Assembly (NCBI GenBank): GCA_023627715.1
Contig: JAMAHW010000037.1
Span: 1-64,000, forward strand
Direction of reading: 5' to 3'
DNA length: 64,000 bases
Source: Periconia sp. R9002
Taxonomy: Eukaryota > Ascomycota > Dothideomycetes > Pleosporales > Periconiaceae
In this document: piece after piece, positions 1-11,966 of the stretch
Layout: each line of letters opens with the position of its first letter
Position numbering within the stretch: the first letter of the stretch is position 1
Position numbers and translations under genes: made by a program
Notes under the pieces: generated by a model
Database searches by the model: none
Seen by the model: only the letters and a program-made list of their open reading frames with translations
What the model was told of the DNA's origin: nothing

Positions 1-24
1 TATTTTGCTCTTATCCCACCCCCC

Positions 25-55
<31 letters not shown>

Positions 56-1068
56 AGCTATGTTGTGTATATATAGTTAGGGTTGATAGATAGTCTTTTA
101 AGAGTTGTTAGTTGTGAGATATGTGGGTTAAAGTTTCTGTGCGGTGGTAGGGTTGTGTGGATGTGCGGAGGTTTAAGGAGGGGGATGGGGGGGGGGGGGG
201 GGTATTTGGGGTAATAGTGTGTAGTGATGAATTGAGGGTGAATGGAGAGGAGGAAATTGGGAAGTTAGGGGATTGTCGAATATGGATATAGGGGATTGTT
301 ATCCTAAGTACCTTGGTTGTGATGATGTTGAAATGGATTGGGTTACGCGTGCGAAAACGTTCCTCCTTTCTCTTTATTTATACGCACGTTTTTGGGGGGA
401 GAAAGCGCAGGTGGGATTGTTCAAGGTGTTGAAGACATACACGGGAGCAACGCCGCACAAAAAGTTTTTTTTATGTGGACATTAGAAGCGCTCTGTGTAA
501 AACCCAATCCCTCCACGCTACTCCTATGGCAATGGCAAAGACGAGGAGATTGAGATCCATATACTATGTCCCCCATCCTTCTCAGTCTTTAATCGTTCTA
601 GTCGGTACCAATGCACACTCATACACACATACACACAACACAGACACATGAACACCATAACGCCCCTTCCCCATGACATCTTGTACGTATGTTGCATCAT
701 TTTTAACGATGACGACGCGTGTCGAGATTTTCTTTTTTTTCCTTTCTAGTGATACATTTCGAGACGGACTGCTCTTTTATGATGGAGAACGCTGAGGGTG
801 GGTTTTTTTGGTAGTGAGTCCAGTCCCGCCGGATCCGAATTCGCTAAAGACGATGGTGAGGTTGAAGAGGTGCTTTGGCGAGGAAAGGTGAAAGGAGGGA
901 AGGGAGAGAGGGAGGGAGGTAGGATGCTGGGGTGTCTTGCTGATTTGTGTAGAAGGAGGTAGCTATCCGTTGCGGAACGTGCGGGTCTGGCTGGTTAAGG
1001 AACATGGCGAAGCGTGATCCGTCCACAGCTGGTGGAATAACCGGGTGAGCGCATGTGCACGAAGAAGC
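1..1068. other. Non-coding left edge with homopolymer tracts
   Basis: I see no convincing gene. There is a C run followed by a long T run at about 20-55 and a run of 16 G at 187-202. The only open frames are about 60-70 codons and overlap each other. The final part is probably the 3' flank of the rhodopsin-type gene that ends at 1069 on the minus strand. Confidence 0.5.
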
Positions 1069-2464
1069 CTAAATCCGACTCGAAGTCTCCACAATCACCT
1101 CGTCCTTCCTCATAATCCCCCCCAGCGCTTCGACATCCCTCGACGCATGCCTCTGCACATCCCCCGCTGATCCCAACGGCCCCGGATTCGGCGTCGCCAA
1201 CTTTTGCTCCCTCAGAATACTCTCTTCACTCCCTTGCTTGACCGTCGCCTCGAGCAAACTGCCTCCCGGTCCCATGTAAACCTTGCTTTTATTCTTGCTT
1301 CGATCGTGGCTGTAGCCGTTTTCACCTGCGACGCCGCTGGTGCCGTTTTTGCCGTACGAGTTGAGCGGGTATGAACGCCCGCTTGAAGACTCGCCGCGGG
1401 AGCCGTATTTGATTTTCACGTAGAGTGGGCGCAGGACGGGGATGCAGGCGCAGATTATGGTCGCGAGGACTTCGGTGGAAGACCATAGGAGCATGGGGAC
1501 GGTGTCGTAGACGTATTCGTTCAATGAGGAGAGGGATTGGAGTTCGTAGGTGCGGACTATCGAGCAAATTCCGGCACTAGATGGTGTTAGGATTAGGATT
1601 GCGTCATTTTCCTTCCTTTGGGAGATAGGAATGGATGTAGGGAGTGATGGAAAGGTTGTTGGTGAAGGAGAGTTGAGATGGATTGACGTACAAGGCGCCT
1701 AGAGAAAGGCCAAATGCCACCGTGAGCTTTTCCTTGCGCTTCATGTTCAACCCCATGATGATGTGCCAAGGGAGGATGGCAAGGACGAAGTCCATGGCCG
1801 CAGACCATGCTGATATCTCGTTAGAACGGTGGCTTGCTCACACCAATCTGTACATCATCAACTTACCACCCATAGTCAAACCAACGACGGTGAAGTTGAG
1901 CCAGCATACGCCCCCTTCGATCGTTTGGTCCCAAAGGAAGGCAGTTGGTCGACACTGCAGGAAGAGTAAAGCCGTCGTGATGGTGCACATGATCGTCGTG
2001 CTAACGATGCAAAACCAGAGCGCAATAACATGCCACCTGTAGATGACGATCCGCAGCAGGAAAAGCGCAACGGAGCCTTTGGATGCCGCGATTCCCATGA
2101 TGCAGATGGCTTGTCCGATGGCTTCCCACATTATGGCTTTGGAATAGTCTGCGTGAGGAACAGCCGCGAACTTCTTGCCAATGCCATACGAGGTGCCGAC
2201 GGATATGCACGCGACATAGCCGATGAGTGTGAGCTTGTTCTCGTCAGCTTCCTGAGTTCTCCATGAAGATGACTTCTTTTCGCGCGAAAAAGGCGACGAA
2301 GATGGATAACCTACCAAGTTGACGATCATGATAGTATCATCCCATCCGATGTTGTTGATGACGTAGTGCCTTGTGTACATGCGTGCGCCAATGAAAACGA
2401 TGGCGAGAACCACCTGAGTCCACATGACCCCATTCAGTATGGGTGCGTAGTCTTCGACGGCCAT
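1069..2464 (-). CDS. Fungal rhodopsin-domain (Pth11-like) integral membrane protein
   Basis: Predicted 380-aa polytopic plasma-membrane protein of the fungal 'integral membrane protein'/rhodopsin-domain family, which is related to the Pth11-like receptors. Exons on the minus strand, in order: 2464-2315, 2233-1867, 1809-1692, 1576-1069. Each intron has GT-AG ends with CTGAC/CTAAC-like branch sites, and the joins restore the frame. Visible hallmarks are the N-terminal helix with the conserved W-D-D after it, the G-I-G-K-K loop, the C-R-P and C-W motifs, the A-M-D-F-V-L-A-I-L-P-W helix and the final helix ending near L-R-P-L-Y. The last ~130 residues are a polar, Ser/Gly-rich cytoplasmic tail, as is usual in this family. 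The ligand and pathway cannot be inferred. Family assignment is firm; a receptor role is an inference. Confidence 0.88.
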
Positions 2465-5400
2465 GGTGATGATGTCTGTCTACCGATGGACTGCGTTGAG
2501 GGCGAGTAATTGATGGCAGGTAGGAGAGTAGAAACACTGCGCCCAAGTGTCTACAACTTGCCGGATGTTATGTATGAAGATGAAGTAAAACCCAGGAGAC
2601 ATTCACTCGCTGAGAAGTCTCGACTGGGCCGATATTTCTCCTCTGGCGTGTTCTGCAAAAGGAATGCTGACGGAACACCAAGAAAGCGGACGAGTCAATA
2701 TCACAGCTCCAGTTCTCGACGATCCCCCATATTGGTGAGAGACCAAAGCAATATGTAACATAGACGATCTACGACGTAGTCGTACTTTTTCAGAATTCTC
2801 GTACAGCAAGGTGCCGGGCAATGCAAGCCAAAGCCCTGATGATCCCAACACAGGAGCTTTGTCCCTGCCGTTTGACGGGTTGGGACATGTTCGTTTCCAA
2901 CGGGGAAGACGGATTGCTAGGTTGTCTGAAAAAGTAATTCTCCCGAGTATCCCATTAGGGCGGACAACCTATCAAGGCATGTCGGCTGCTGTTTCAAAGC
3001 TACCCCTGTTTGCTGATCCTTTATGACTATGCCCATTACCTACGAAGTTACTAGCTGACGAGACTGAATCATAACTGCCAATGGCTGATGTAGTACGGGC
3101 CGATATGTGCGTGCGGACGGAAAATTACATGGGTTCGTCGTATTTTGCTTTTTTGTGCTTGGTTCCAACCGTTACGTACTTGGCAATTCCTACCAGCCAT
3201 CTGTGCTTTTCATGCCACCTTCCATGGAACAGTCTAGGTAGTTTTCACATCCTTCGAGGGGGTTTGTATAGCTAGTCTGTCGGTGGGGACCAAGCTGTAG
3301 ATCGTCTGCTTGCTTCCGTTAGCTGTCTTACGATTTTAACGAAAATCTGTAATAAGATATGACCACCTTCTCTCAATGCAGACTGAGATAATTGCTAGGT
3401 ATAAGTATAGACTAGAATACCTTCACCGAAAGCTACGGTGATTGCAGCTTTGTTCATACTTGCAAGGTGTCGGTCCGATTCAGAACTTCGTTTATACCTG
3501 AGCTGAATCCTGACTTGGAATCAGAAGTGGTTGAAAAGTGGGTCACAGTGTACATAGCATTGATCTGTGCAAGAAAATCCGTCCTAGTTGGAGAAGCTGT
3601 GACATGAGTCGACGTGATTAGCCATCCCTGTACCCTTGATGAAAAACGTAAACGATAAGCCCTTTTTTCATGCCAACTTTTCTTTGTCTGATGAAAAGAA
3701 TTGATCGAGTTTCGATTTGATGCTTGTGGCCGACGGCAACCAACCTCTGCTTCTATTCAAATTTTACATGTCTTAGCGAGCGTGCATCTCCGTTCCCAAT
3801 TGCAAGCACCTGAGCGGTCAGCCATTCACAAATAACGGTGACGTGCTAAAACAGGTTTGTCTCTTTGAGATGATGTGATTACTCACTCTCACGGAGAAAT
3901 ATGCAGACCCCAGGAGTTGGTAACATTAGATTAACACCTGTTTCCAGTAACCCTGACGCTTACTAGTACGAGATACGTAGTCAAGCGCGCGGGGGTAGTT
4001 ACTGAAAAGCTTTGCCTGTCATCAGCGGTCATTTTAGCGCATAGTTGAGGCAGGCATCACAATCCGCACGGTCTGGAGCAATCCGAGGACAGAATTTTAC
4101 TGGACTATCCACCTTTTAGGTACAGATTTTGAAGATAAGGTTGTGTCATGTTCATTCCAGCGTGGAATTGGTCGGGTGTCCGCTGTGGAAACATTTTCCT
4201 CTTAGGAAGAAGGAAGATATGTCGATGTATACATTCAAATTGGTCACCGTTTCGTGCGGTTGTCAATTTGATTTTGACGGACGGGACGGAACGTTTGCGG
4301 AGTTACTTGCCGCCTGTTGGAGAGGGCAGCGTCACATACCAAGTAGATGTAAGCTAGATGGAGGAATCCTTGGGTTGTCCAGCTGTTGATCGATTCATGG
4401 CCTGAAGTGGGGGGTGGGGGAGTTTGGGGGACGCGATGGGACGGCGCGGTAGTGGACCCTGCGGTCCGTGGCGTTTGGAGTTGCTTTAACGATGCCGCTA
4501 GAGCCCATTCGAGCCTAGCAGCTACTCTGCCGCCTCCCCACTCTCCTGCAACATCTTGATCATAAATTGTGACATGTGTCATGAATCAATACACTATCTG
4601 TCACCGACAGCTCGTGAGCAGGCATGACAAAATACAGCATTTCAGTTTTGGTATCACTACCTACAGTGTACGTAAAATACGAGTCAACGAAGTGTAGAGT
4701 CTGACTGTTAACTTATTCTGGTAAACAATCACGTACAATCCACGAAGAACATCAATGTGATACCTCTCTGCTTTACTATAACAAGACTAGCCTGCTCTTA
4801 CATAAATTGTGTACGTATCAATGTATACATAGGTATAGTACGTACGGTATTTGCACGAGCTGCTACCGTGCCACTGTACGGTGCCATCCCTACCCATGAA
4901 CTTCGAGGTACCCCTATCCGTATGCTGCAGGTTGTGTGTTTGTGATACTGCCCAACGGGCGCAGCCTACCAATATCACCTTGCACGGCCTCATACGTTCG
5001 ACTCCCATCTTTTACGCCCGGCTTTTGTCACCGAGGGGGCTTGAGCAAAGAAGAAAGCAAATGTCATCATTCGGAATTCGGAGGACACCCTTCAAACGAC
5101 AAAGTCAAGCCTTTGTAGCGGGAAAGCAGATATAATCCCCACTACACGCGTGCTATAATCTGCGTCATCATCTACTTGCATGTGCATGCATAGACGCCTT
5201 TATGGCTGAGTAGGTATGGATTGATGCAATGAGGAGTGGATATTCAGTAAAGAACGGCAGCGTTCATTCGCTTCTGTGATCTTCATCCCATTGCTCGTAT
5301 TGACAGCCGTGTCTAGGACGGGATGCATTCGCGCACCCTAGACGCCTCGACGAGGCTTGCAGGCCTACCACCACTCAACGCCAAAAATGTGCGCAGCCGA

Positions 5401-5952
5401 TGTCAGTCCAGCCATCTGGAAACACTTCCGGTCCATGCGGTCTAGGAGACCCACTCACATATTCCTCCTTTTCCCAGTTCGTATTCGCCATTGGCACACC
5501 CTCGTCTAGGATTCCTCCAACTCATGCCGAGTGCGCCTATATCCAAATTGTTTAGATTCCCAGTAGCTGCCGCACATGGCGTGTTGCTTTCAAGGGTCCA
5601 CTGGTTTCCAGAGTGCCGCTATCACTACACTACATGCGTCGCACTTGACGATTAAGTGGTTAGTAGATCGTTATTGGGAGTTGGAAGGGTGGGCAGAAGT
5701 GTCGTTCTCCGACGTGCAGCAAGCATGTTCGTGATTTTCTGTCCTTACTCAAAAAGACGGACGGCATTACAGATCTTTTTTATTTCTTCGAAGCCCCCTC
5801 GCCCCAACGTATGCAGCTGCGATTGCTTTTGGCTGCCATAGATCCCGATTCCGTGGAATTTGCCAGCTCCTGTTCTTTTTTTTTTCTTGTACCGTTTGCA
5901 CTCGCCGATTGCTCGCCATTAGCCGTAGGTGCACATCAGATTGTGATTGGCC
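2465..5952. other. Gene-free intergenic stretch
   Basis: This is 3.5 kb between two divergently oriented genes (rhodopsin-type on minus, P450 on plus). Open frames here are at most about 110 codons, overlap on both strands and resemble no family I know. I see no tRNA, tandem repeat or transposon ends. Promoters of both flanking genes presumably lie at its two ends. Confidence 0.5.
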
Positions 5953-7720
5953 ATGGCGGTACTCTCTCTCCTGGTGAAGGTCGGTAGTCTGGGACTGGTT
6001 GTTCTGGTTGCACATTACGTATTCGCCTATTTGCAGTCTTCCTTGAGGAAGCTTCCGGGCCCCTTAGCCGCCAAATTCACCAACCTGTGGAGATTCAAAC
6101 TTCACTATGATCAGACGCACATCGAAACCACGCAGGCTCTCCATAAGAAATATGGAGACGTGGTCCAATTGGGTCCCAATGTAGTCAGTCTTGCCGATCC
6201 GAGATTGGTCAAGACTATATACTCTACACGAGGCACTTTTCGCAAGGTAGGTGCTCTCTCCTTGTAGATACTTGCATCGTGGCTCACTATTTCCCAGAGC
6301 GAATTCTACTCGATCAATGACGCGAAACAACCCGACGGAAGCATTGTATCTAACGTTTTTGCTACTCGTGACAATGACTTTCATTCCAAGCAACTTCGTC
6401 CGGTGCAGAAGCTGTACTCGCTCCAGGCCGCCCAAAACTTACAGCCCATGATGGATGCCTCCACCGAAGTTCTTTGCCACCAGCTGGAGAAGCGCTTTAT
6501 CGATGGCGCCAACAAGGGCAAAGTCTGTGACATGGCCGACTGGATCTCTTACTTCACATGGGACTTTCTTGGTGACATGACACTTGGCAAGAGCTTCGGC
6601 TTCATGGAGGCCGGCGAAGATATTGGCAACATGATTTCCAACGCTGAGAAGCCCATGAGGTACTTCTCGGTGGTACGTACCCCTTCACCCAAGCCTCTGT
6701 ATATGTCAAACCTCATCACTTACTTCTGCTCAAGGTCGGTCAAATCCCCGTTCTCGACAAATGGCTCGCCAAAAACCCCAGAGTGCCCTTCCAATTCCCC
6801 GACTTCTCCGTGGTAGCCGGCTTCTGCGTCAACCAATTCCAAGAGCGCATGAAGAACCAGGACTCGATCAAAGCCAAGGACGACTACATGAGCTCTTTCC
6901 TCCAAATCCAGCAGGAAAACCCCAACGTGTCCATCCCCGACGTCATCGGCTACTTGATTATCAATGTAAGCAACACATCAATCTCTTGACGTTTTCGCTC
7001 CCTTCACTAACGCAAATTTCCAATCAGATCCTCGGCGGCGCAGACACCACCTCCATCATCCTCAAATCAATCTTCTACCACATCCTCAAGCACCCCTCGG
7101 TAAAAACCAAGCTCGTTGAGGAACTCCACGCCGCAAACCTCACCTACCCACCCTCCTACTCCTCCATAGAATCCCTTCCCTACCTCACAGCATGCATCCA
7201 AGAATCGCTCCGGATCCACCCGGTCGTAGGTATGATCCTCGAACGCATCGTCCCGTCTTCCGGCCTCACAGTCACGTATCCCACGGCGCACTCCAAGACC
7301 AGCATGACGCTCCCGCCTGGCACGATCGTCGGTATGAATCCGTGGGTCGTGCATAGGCGTGAGGAAGTGTATGGCGAGAGGCCGGATGATTTCGTGCCGG
7401 AGCGGTGGTTGCAGGGGAAGACGGAGACGAGTGAGGCGTATGCCGAACGCTTGAAGGCCATGAAAGATGCGGATTTGAGCTTTGGGAGTGGGAATCGGGT
7501 TTGTTTGGGCAAGCCCTTGGCGACGGTCGAGTTGTATAAGACGACTGCGACGTTGTTTGGTATGTTGTTTCTCCCTTTCTTCCTTAGGCTTTTTAATACT
7601 GACTTTTTGTGTGTAGGCAAGTACAAGATGGATCTCGTGGACCCTGCTGAAGAGTGGGTGCTGCACAAGCAGTGGTTCGTCTGGCCGCACAAGATTAGGG
7701 TTACGATGAGCGCCTTCTAA
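5953..7720 (+). CDS. Cytochrome P450 monooxygenase
   Basis: Predicted 511-aa heme-thiolate monooxygenase, tethered to the ER membrane by an N-terminal hydrophobic helix (residues ~3-25) followed by a Pro-Gly hinge. Exons: 5953-6246, 6298-6672, 6735-6965, 7028-7559, 7617-7720; all joins keep frame. Motifs seen: the oxygen-activation motif G-G-A-D-T-T (~303-308), the E-S-L-R of the K helix (~359-362), P-E-R-W (~424-427) and the heme-binding F-G-S-G-N-R-V-C-L-G with Cys~459. The overall pattern resembles the pisatin-demethylase-like group of fungal P450s, but I cannot assign a CYP number or substrate. The start is the first ATG in frame with the membrane anchor. No other biosynthetic genes lie beside it, so there is no cluster context. 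Confidence 0.93.
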
Positions 7721-8280
7721 ACGTACATTTTCGAAGCGCGTTATTGATATCCTATTTCCCTGATAGGCGAGTGTATATGACCGCACAAACATAAGTAACA
7801 TATTTCTCCCCCTTTTTCTTCGTTTTACAGCCCTCGTTTGGAAAGTCAGGAACCTGCCAGAAGTTATCAACTGAATGAGTTTGGAATGTGTTTGTATGTA
7901 CGCAAAAGAGAATACATAGATATTGAACTTTGTGGCAGTTATCGATATCGCAATTGTTCATGAGTGATCAGCGATGTGCATACTATCGATCTTTGTCCAG
8001 TCCAAGTACAAGTTGATTGAGCATCACATGCATACTAGTATATTCAAGCCCGCTGAACACACAATGATAGGTATCGAATGAGAATTGTACGTAATTAATT
8101 CGATTTTCAGCATTCAGTAACCATAAGAGAGGAGTTATAATATACAGAGAAACCAATGTTCCGATCAATGGTGTTGTTAAAGCAATTAGGCTGCACTAGC
8201 ACTTACAAACGCCATTCGTGACCCTTTCCCCACATTCGCCTTCGCTAAGCGCTTTTCACAGTTCGACCTGATCAAACTGA
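7721..8280. other. Convergent 3' flanks
   Basis: A 560-bp spacer between the converging P450 (+) and GHITM-like (-) genes. It is AT-rich and has no supported open frame; it should hold both transcript 3' ends. Confidence 0.5.
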
Positions 8281-9387
8281 CTATCTCCTGCGCTGCTGCT
8301 GCATGCCCAAGATCTGCACCATTCGAATGAAAATGTTGAGGAAATCGAGTTCGAGCGAAATGGATTCATTGACGGCGTCCTTGGGAATCAAGCCGCGCTC
8401 AGCAAGCCTTGCGTGGTGCAGAACCTTCTGCACGTCGTACAAGGTGAAGCCGCCAAAGACTGCCAAACCACCATAGAGCCAAATATTCTCGCTCCACATC
8501 AGTGCTCGGGTGGCGGTAGCTGGGATGACCATAGGAGCAAGACCGGAGAGGACGACAACGGCAACACCGGCAAGTAGTGGACCGCCAAGATAGAGATACT
8601 TTTCTTGCTTGGCTGTGGCGCCCACAAAAGCAATGGAGCCCATCATGCCCACGGTGTAAAGACCAGCGCGCGCAAGGATCGCGGGGTGCATGAAGAAGAG
8701 TGGGGAGAGGAGGAGGGCTTGTGTGACATTGAAACCTGTCCACAAGGCGTACTTTTGCACGTAACTGTACACGAGAAATGTTAGTTATCCTCACGATCGG
8801 CAAATGCTTTGCTCATGCGTAGCCTTCAGATAGGTTAAGGTGGCAAACACTTACTTCTCAGGCCGTGTCGCGCGTGTGGCATACATAGTTCCGATGCTGC
8901 CAACCAAACCGGCACCCAGGACAAGCCATGGGTTCGCGCTCATGAGGCGGAAGCTCCACCCATTCATGTGGAGAGCTCGCGCGGCTACACCGATGATACC
9001 AATACCGAGACCAGTGTGCATGAATGTGTCGTTCAAGTAACGTCGCTCAAATTCGGGCATGCCGCCATCTTCGCGCGTCTCACGGTTGAAGATGAGGTTG
9101 ATTCCGACCAGCGTGGCGCCAAAGATACCAGCACCATAGATCAGTCGTTGGCGGGCATCACCCTGTGCGACGGGATTGTAGGCAGATTGCTGGTATGAGC
9201 GGCGGAATGAGGCACGAAAACGGGTAACATTGCGGGAGGAAGACAGAGCGGGAGCTTTTGGAGTGAAAAAAGTTGCTTGTTGCTTCAGTGCAAGTGGCGT
9301 GTTGTGGAAGGCGCGGGAGGAGACGGAGGGCGCGGTTTGGCGCAGGGTTGTTGTGATGGCCAGCGGCCGACGGAGGATGAAAGCCAT
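8281..9387 (-). CDS. GHITM: Mitochondrial Bax-inhibitor-1 family protein (GHITM/MICS1-like)
   Basis: Predicted 338-aa inner-mitochondrial-membrane protein of the BI-1/TMBIM superfamily, most like animal GHITM (MICS1) in length and layout. Two exons on minus: 9387-8855 and 8764-8281, joined across a GTAAGT...ACAG intron. The first ~40 residues are rich in Arg, Ser and Thr with no acidic residues, typical of a mitochondrial presequence. About seven hydrophobic segments follow, the last containing the L-Y-D-V-Q-K and E-L-D-F-L-N-I-F motifs near the C-terminus that are diagnostic of the superfamily. In animals the protein affects cristae structure and cation/proton exchange; that role is carried over only by homology. 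The ATG at 9387 is chosen because the presequence starts there. Confidence 0.88.
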
Positions 9388-10587
9388 GGTAATTTGGATG
9401 GAAAGGAGGAATGTGGTGTTGTGAATGTCGAGAAGAGTGAGAAAACCCACAAGTGGAGTGACTGCGATGATGCAGTAGAGATGCCGTTGATAAAAGTACC
9501 TAATGACGTGCAGCTCTGTCCTAGCTGTGGCTGACTAACCATCCCAACCCTCTTTTCGTCAGATCAGTGGCGGAATGCTCCAGCACCCTCTCACCTTCCA
9601 CTGGATTCCATCATCACCAATGGACCACACTACAGATTTATTCATTGGATCATTGATTCACTTATGAGTACTATCCCGTCAATGTGATCGAACGATCTTA
9701 CAGCTCCTCGCAAAATCTGTTGTTCTACTGGTGTGATTTTGGTTTCGAAGATCTCGAGCTGCTCACTCAGGCATCGGAGCTCGGAAAACATTTGCCAGAT
9801 GTACTTGCAGGTCGACAATCATGGATGCGTCAATGAAGGCTACATCAATCACATTTTCGATATTTATTATTTTTCCCCATCGGAATCGTCAATGTTCTGC
9901 GAAGACAATAGGTATATCGATACGTAACCGATCCTTCCTCCTGACGGTGTGGGCAGTTGCCCTTCACACGGAAAAATCATGATGATTTTACGACCTAATC
10001 CAACTTTATTTTAGAGAATCTCATGTAGGACGGACAGGCCAAAAGCTGCCGAAATGCTTAGGCATTTCGATTTCCTCTACCATCTTTCTTATTTGAGGCA
10101 ATGTTCGTATGTACCTCAGGAGAAGCGGCTAACGTTGTCGGAGTCTAGTGCTCACGCCAGTCTCCTCCCTACTTTTCAGCTCCTCCTTCTATAGATTCTC
10201 AGATAGTCCCTTCAGTATCGGTCCCCAAAACATTTTTCGCAGTTCTCCCCTCTTGGTAGTTGGAATCTTTCTGATGACCTATCGCCTATCTGTGGCTGTG
10301 CGAAAGCCACAGCCATGAATGTCTTGGCTGTCGGGCGTACACGAGCAAAGCCATGACAAACCACCACCAACAGCAGAAAGTATCTTTATCTCAGGGATCC
10401 TAAGAAAAGTAGTCGTCAGGGATGTCATTAGTACTCCATGGCGCAGGTGTAGCTGATTACAGTGCTTATACGCATTGACTCCTTGTCCCTATCTCCCTAT
10501 AAATACGTCTAACAGCACCACAAAATCACACAATTTTTGGCTATTCATAAATCAGCCCGTTTCCAGAAACAACAGGTAACCACAAAC
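9388..10587. other. Divergent intergenic region
   Basis: A 1.2-kb spacer between the GHITM-like gene (-) and the coiled-coil gene (+). It contains no supported coding frame. A TATA-like box lies near its right end and is listed separately. Confidence 0.5.
10498..10505 (+). promoter_or_regulatory. TATA-like box upstream of the coiled-coil gene
   Basis: A TATAAATA sequence lies 83 bp upstream of the ATG at 10588. The spacing fits a core promoter with a short 5' leader. It is a sequence match only, with no transcription data. Confidence 0.3.
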
Positions 10588-11754
10588 ATGGCATCAATTC
10601 AGGACAAAATCCAGGAAGCATCCTCGCGCAATTCGGCGCTCCTCTCACGACTTCACAAAACGGACTCAGCCCCATCTCAACTCTATCAGCAAACCCAATA
10701 CCTCAACGACCTTGAAACGCAGATCTACGTAACATCAATGGAAGTCCAAGAGCTCCAAGAAAGGACCAACAGCGAATTCCAAGATCACAAGAAATATTCC
10801 GAATCCACCTTCCGGCGCTTCGCGCACAAAGCCTCAGGCCTGGAAGAGCGCTTCGAGGAGAGAGCACTGAAAGAAGAACAGGAATACTTTGAAGCCATGC
10901 AAGAGCAAAAATCCGCCGAAGACAAACTCTCCTATCTCTACCAGCTCAAATCCCAAGCATTAGACGCAAAAAAGCAATCCGAAATCGACGCAAAAAAGCG
11001 CCAGCAGTACCAAGCAGACCTCGACGCGCTCTACAACTCCATCTTCTCAGGCCACACGCCAGGCTTCCCCGAGGAGGACCAGCGCGAGCAGGAATGCGCA
11101 GCCGCGAACCAGCACATCCAGGAACTCCACCGCGTATTGGAGCACGAACGCCACATTCTGTTCCTCCTGCGCCAGACCAGCGGCAAACTCGCCGAAACCC
11201 GCACTTATCTCGAATCCGCGCACGACGCCAGCAACATGGACATGTTCGGCGGCGGTACGGCATCCAGTATGGTGAAGCGTAACTACCTTGAAAAAGCAGA
11301 GTCTGCGCTCGCACAGGTCCGCATGTTGCAACACTCGATCAAACAGTTCAACCCTAGCCTCGCGGACCTCGGCACCACGAGTATCGCCAGCGGCTCCATC
11401 TGGACAGACGTCGTGTTTGATAACATTTTCACGGACATGGATATGCATCAGAAGATCAAAGATAGTGAGGCGCAGGTGGATCGTGCAACAGTGAGGTGTG
11501 GGTTGTTGGTGAAGAGGCAGGAGGAAAGGGAGAAGCAGGTTCAAGGGACGATTCGCAACGCCCATGAGCGGTTGAAGGAGAGTCAGCTGAGGTTGCAAAA
11601 GGCGAGGGAGGAGGCATTTAGAAGGGTTCTTGAGGGCGAGGAGATTCGTCAGAATGATTGTAGGACGGGTGTGAGTGCCGGGAGTGCTGGGGCTGGGAAT
11701 GCCGCCGTGGTTGAGCTGCCCGCTTATCCGGAGCACTATAGTGGAAATTTATGA
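10588..11754 (+). CDS. Conserved fungal coiled-coil protein, function unknown
   Basis: Predicted 388-aa intronless protein. The ATG at 10588 matches the usual beginning of a fungal family (M-A-S-I-Q-x-K-x-Q-E-A-S-S-R-N); the upstream extension of the frame has no ATG. Residues ~1-200 and ~300-370 are charged and heptad-like, predicting long coiled coils. Between them are two conserved-looking stretches, A-L-Y-N-S-I-F followed by F-P-E-E-D, and later L-D/N-M-D-M-F-G-G-G and V-F-D-N-I-F-T-D-M. I recognise this arrangement from uncharacterised proteins widespread and often multicopy in ascomycetes, but know no function. There is no signal peptide or membrane helix, so it is probably cytoplasmic. 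A TATA-like box lies 83 bp upstream. Confidence 0.85.
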   Translation: MASIQDKIQEASSRNSALLSRLHKTDSAPSQLYQQTQYLNDLETQIYVTSMEVQELQERTNSEFQDHKKYSESTFRRFAHKASGLEERFEERALKEEQEYFEAMQEQKSAEDKLSYLYQLKSQALDAKKQSEIDAKKRQQYQADLDALYNSIFSGHTPGFPEEDQREQECAAANQHIQELHRVLEHERHILFLLRQTSGKLAETRTYLESAHDASNMDMFGGGTASSMVKRNYLEKAESALAQVRMLQHSIKQFNPSLADLGTTSIASGSIWTDVVFDNIFTDMDMHQKIKDSEAQVDRATVRCGLLVKRQEEREKQVQGTIRNAHERLKESQLRLQKAREEAFRRVLEGEEIRQNDCRTGVSAGSAGAGNAAVVELPAYPEHYSGNL

Positions 11755-11966
11755 GTCTGGCGAGGGGAGGGGAGGTGCTTTTTTGACTGTGGTCTATTCT
11801 TTTTGATTTTACAAACAAGAAATGGATTTTCTTCGTTGCTTCGTTACTCCTTTTTCTCTATGTGCCCACCGCTGGCTGGTCTGGAATCATCAAAATCATC
11901 AAAACCAAACCAAACCAAACCACTTATCAACACTCAATACTTTTCACTACTTTAAAACGTCTCGAA

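Noticed and set aside
4244..4582. 112-codon open frame on minus in the 2.5-5.9 kb spacer
   Set aside because: Featureless translation rich in Pro/Thr, overlapped by plus-strand frames; no splice or start support.
7067..7870. 267-codon open frame on minus
   Set aside because: Antisense to the P450 exons carrying the E-x-x-R and heme motifs; no domain of its own.
5953..9387. Secondary-metabolite cluster around the P450
   Set aside because: No backbone synthase, tailoring enzyme or transporter adjoins the P450; the next gene is a mitochondrial membrane protein.
11047..11736. 229-codon open frame on minus
   Set aside because: Antisense to the coiled-coil protein gene; low-complexity Leu-rich translation.
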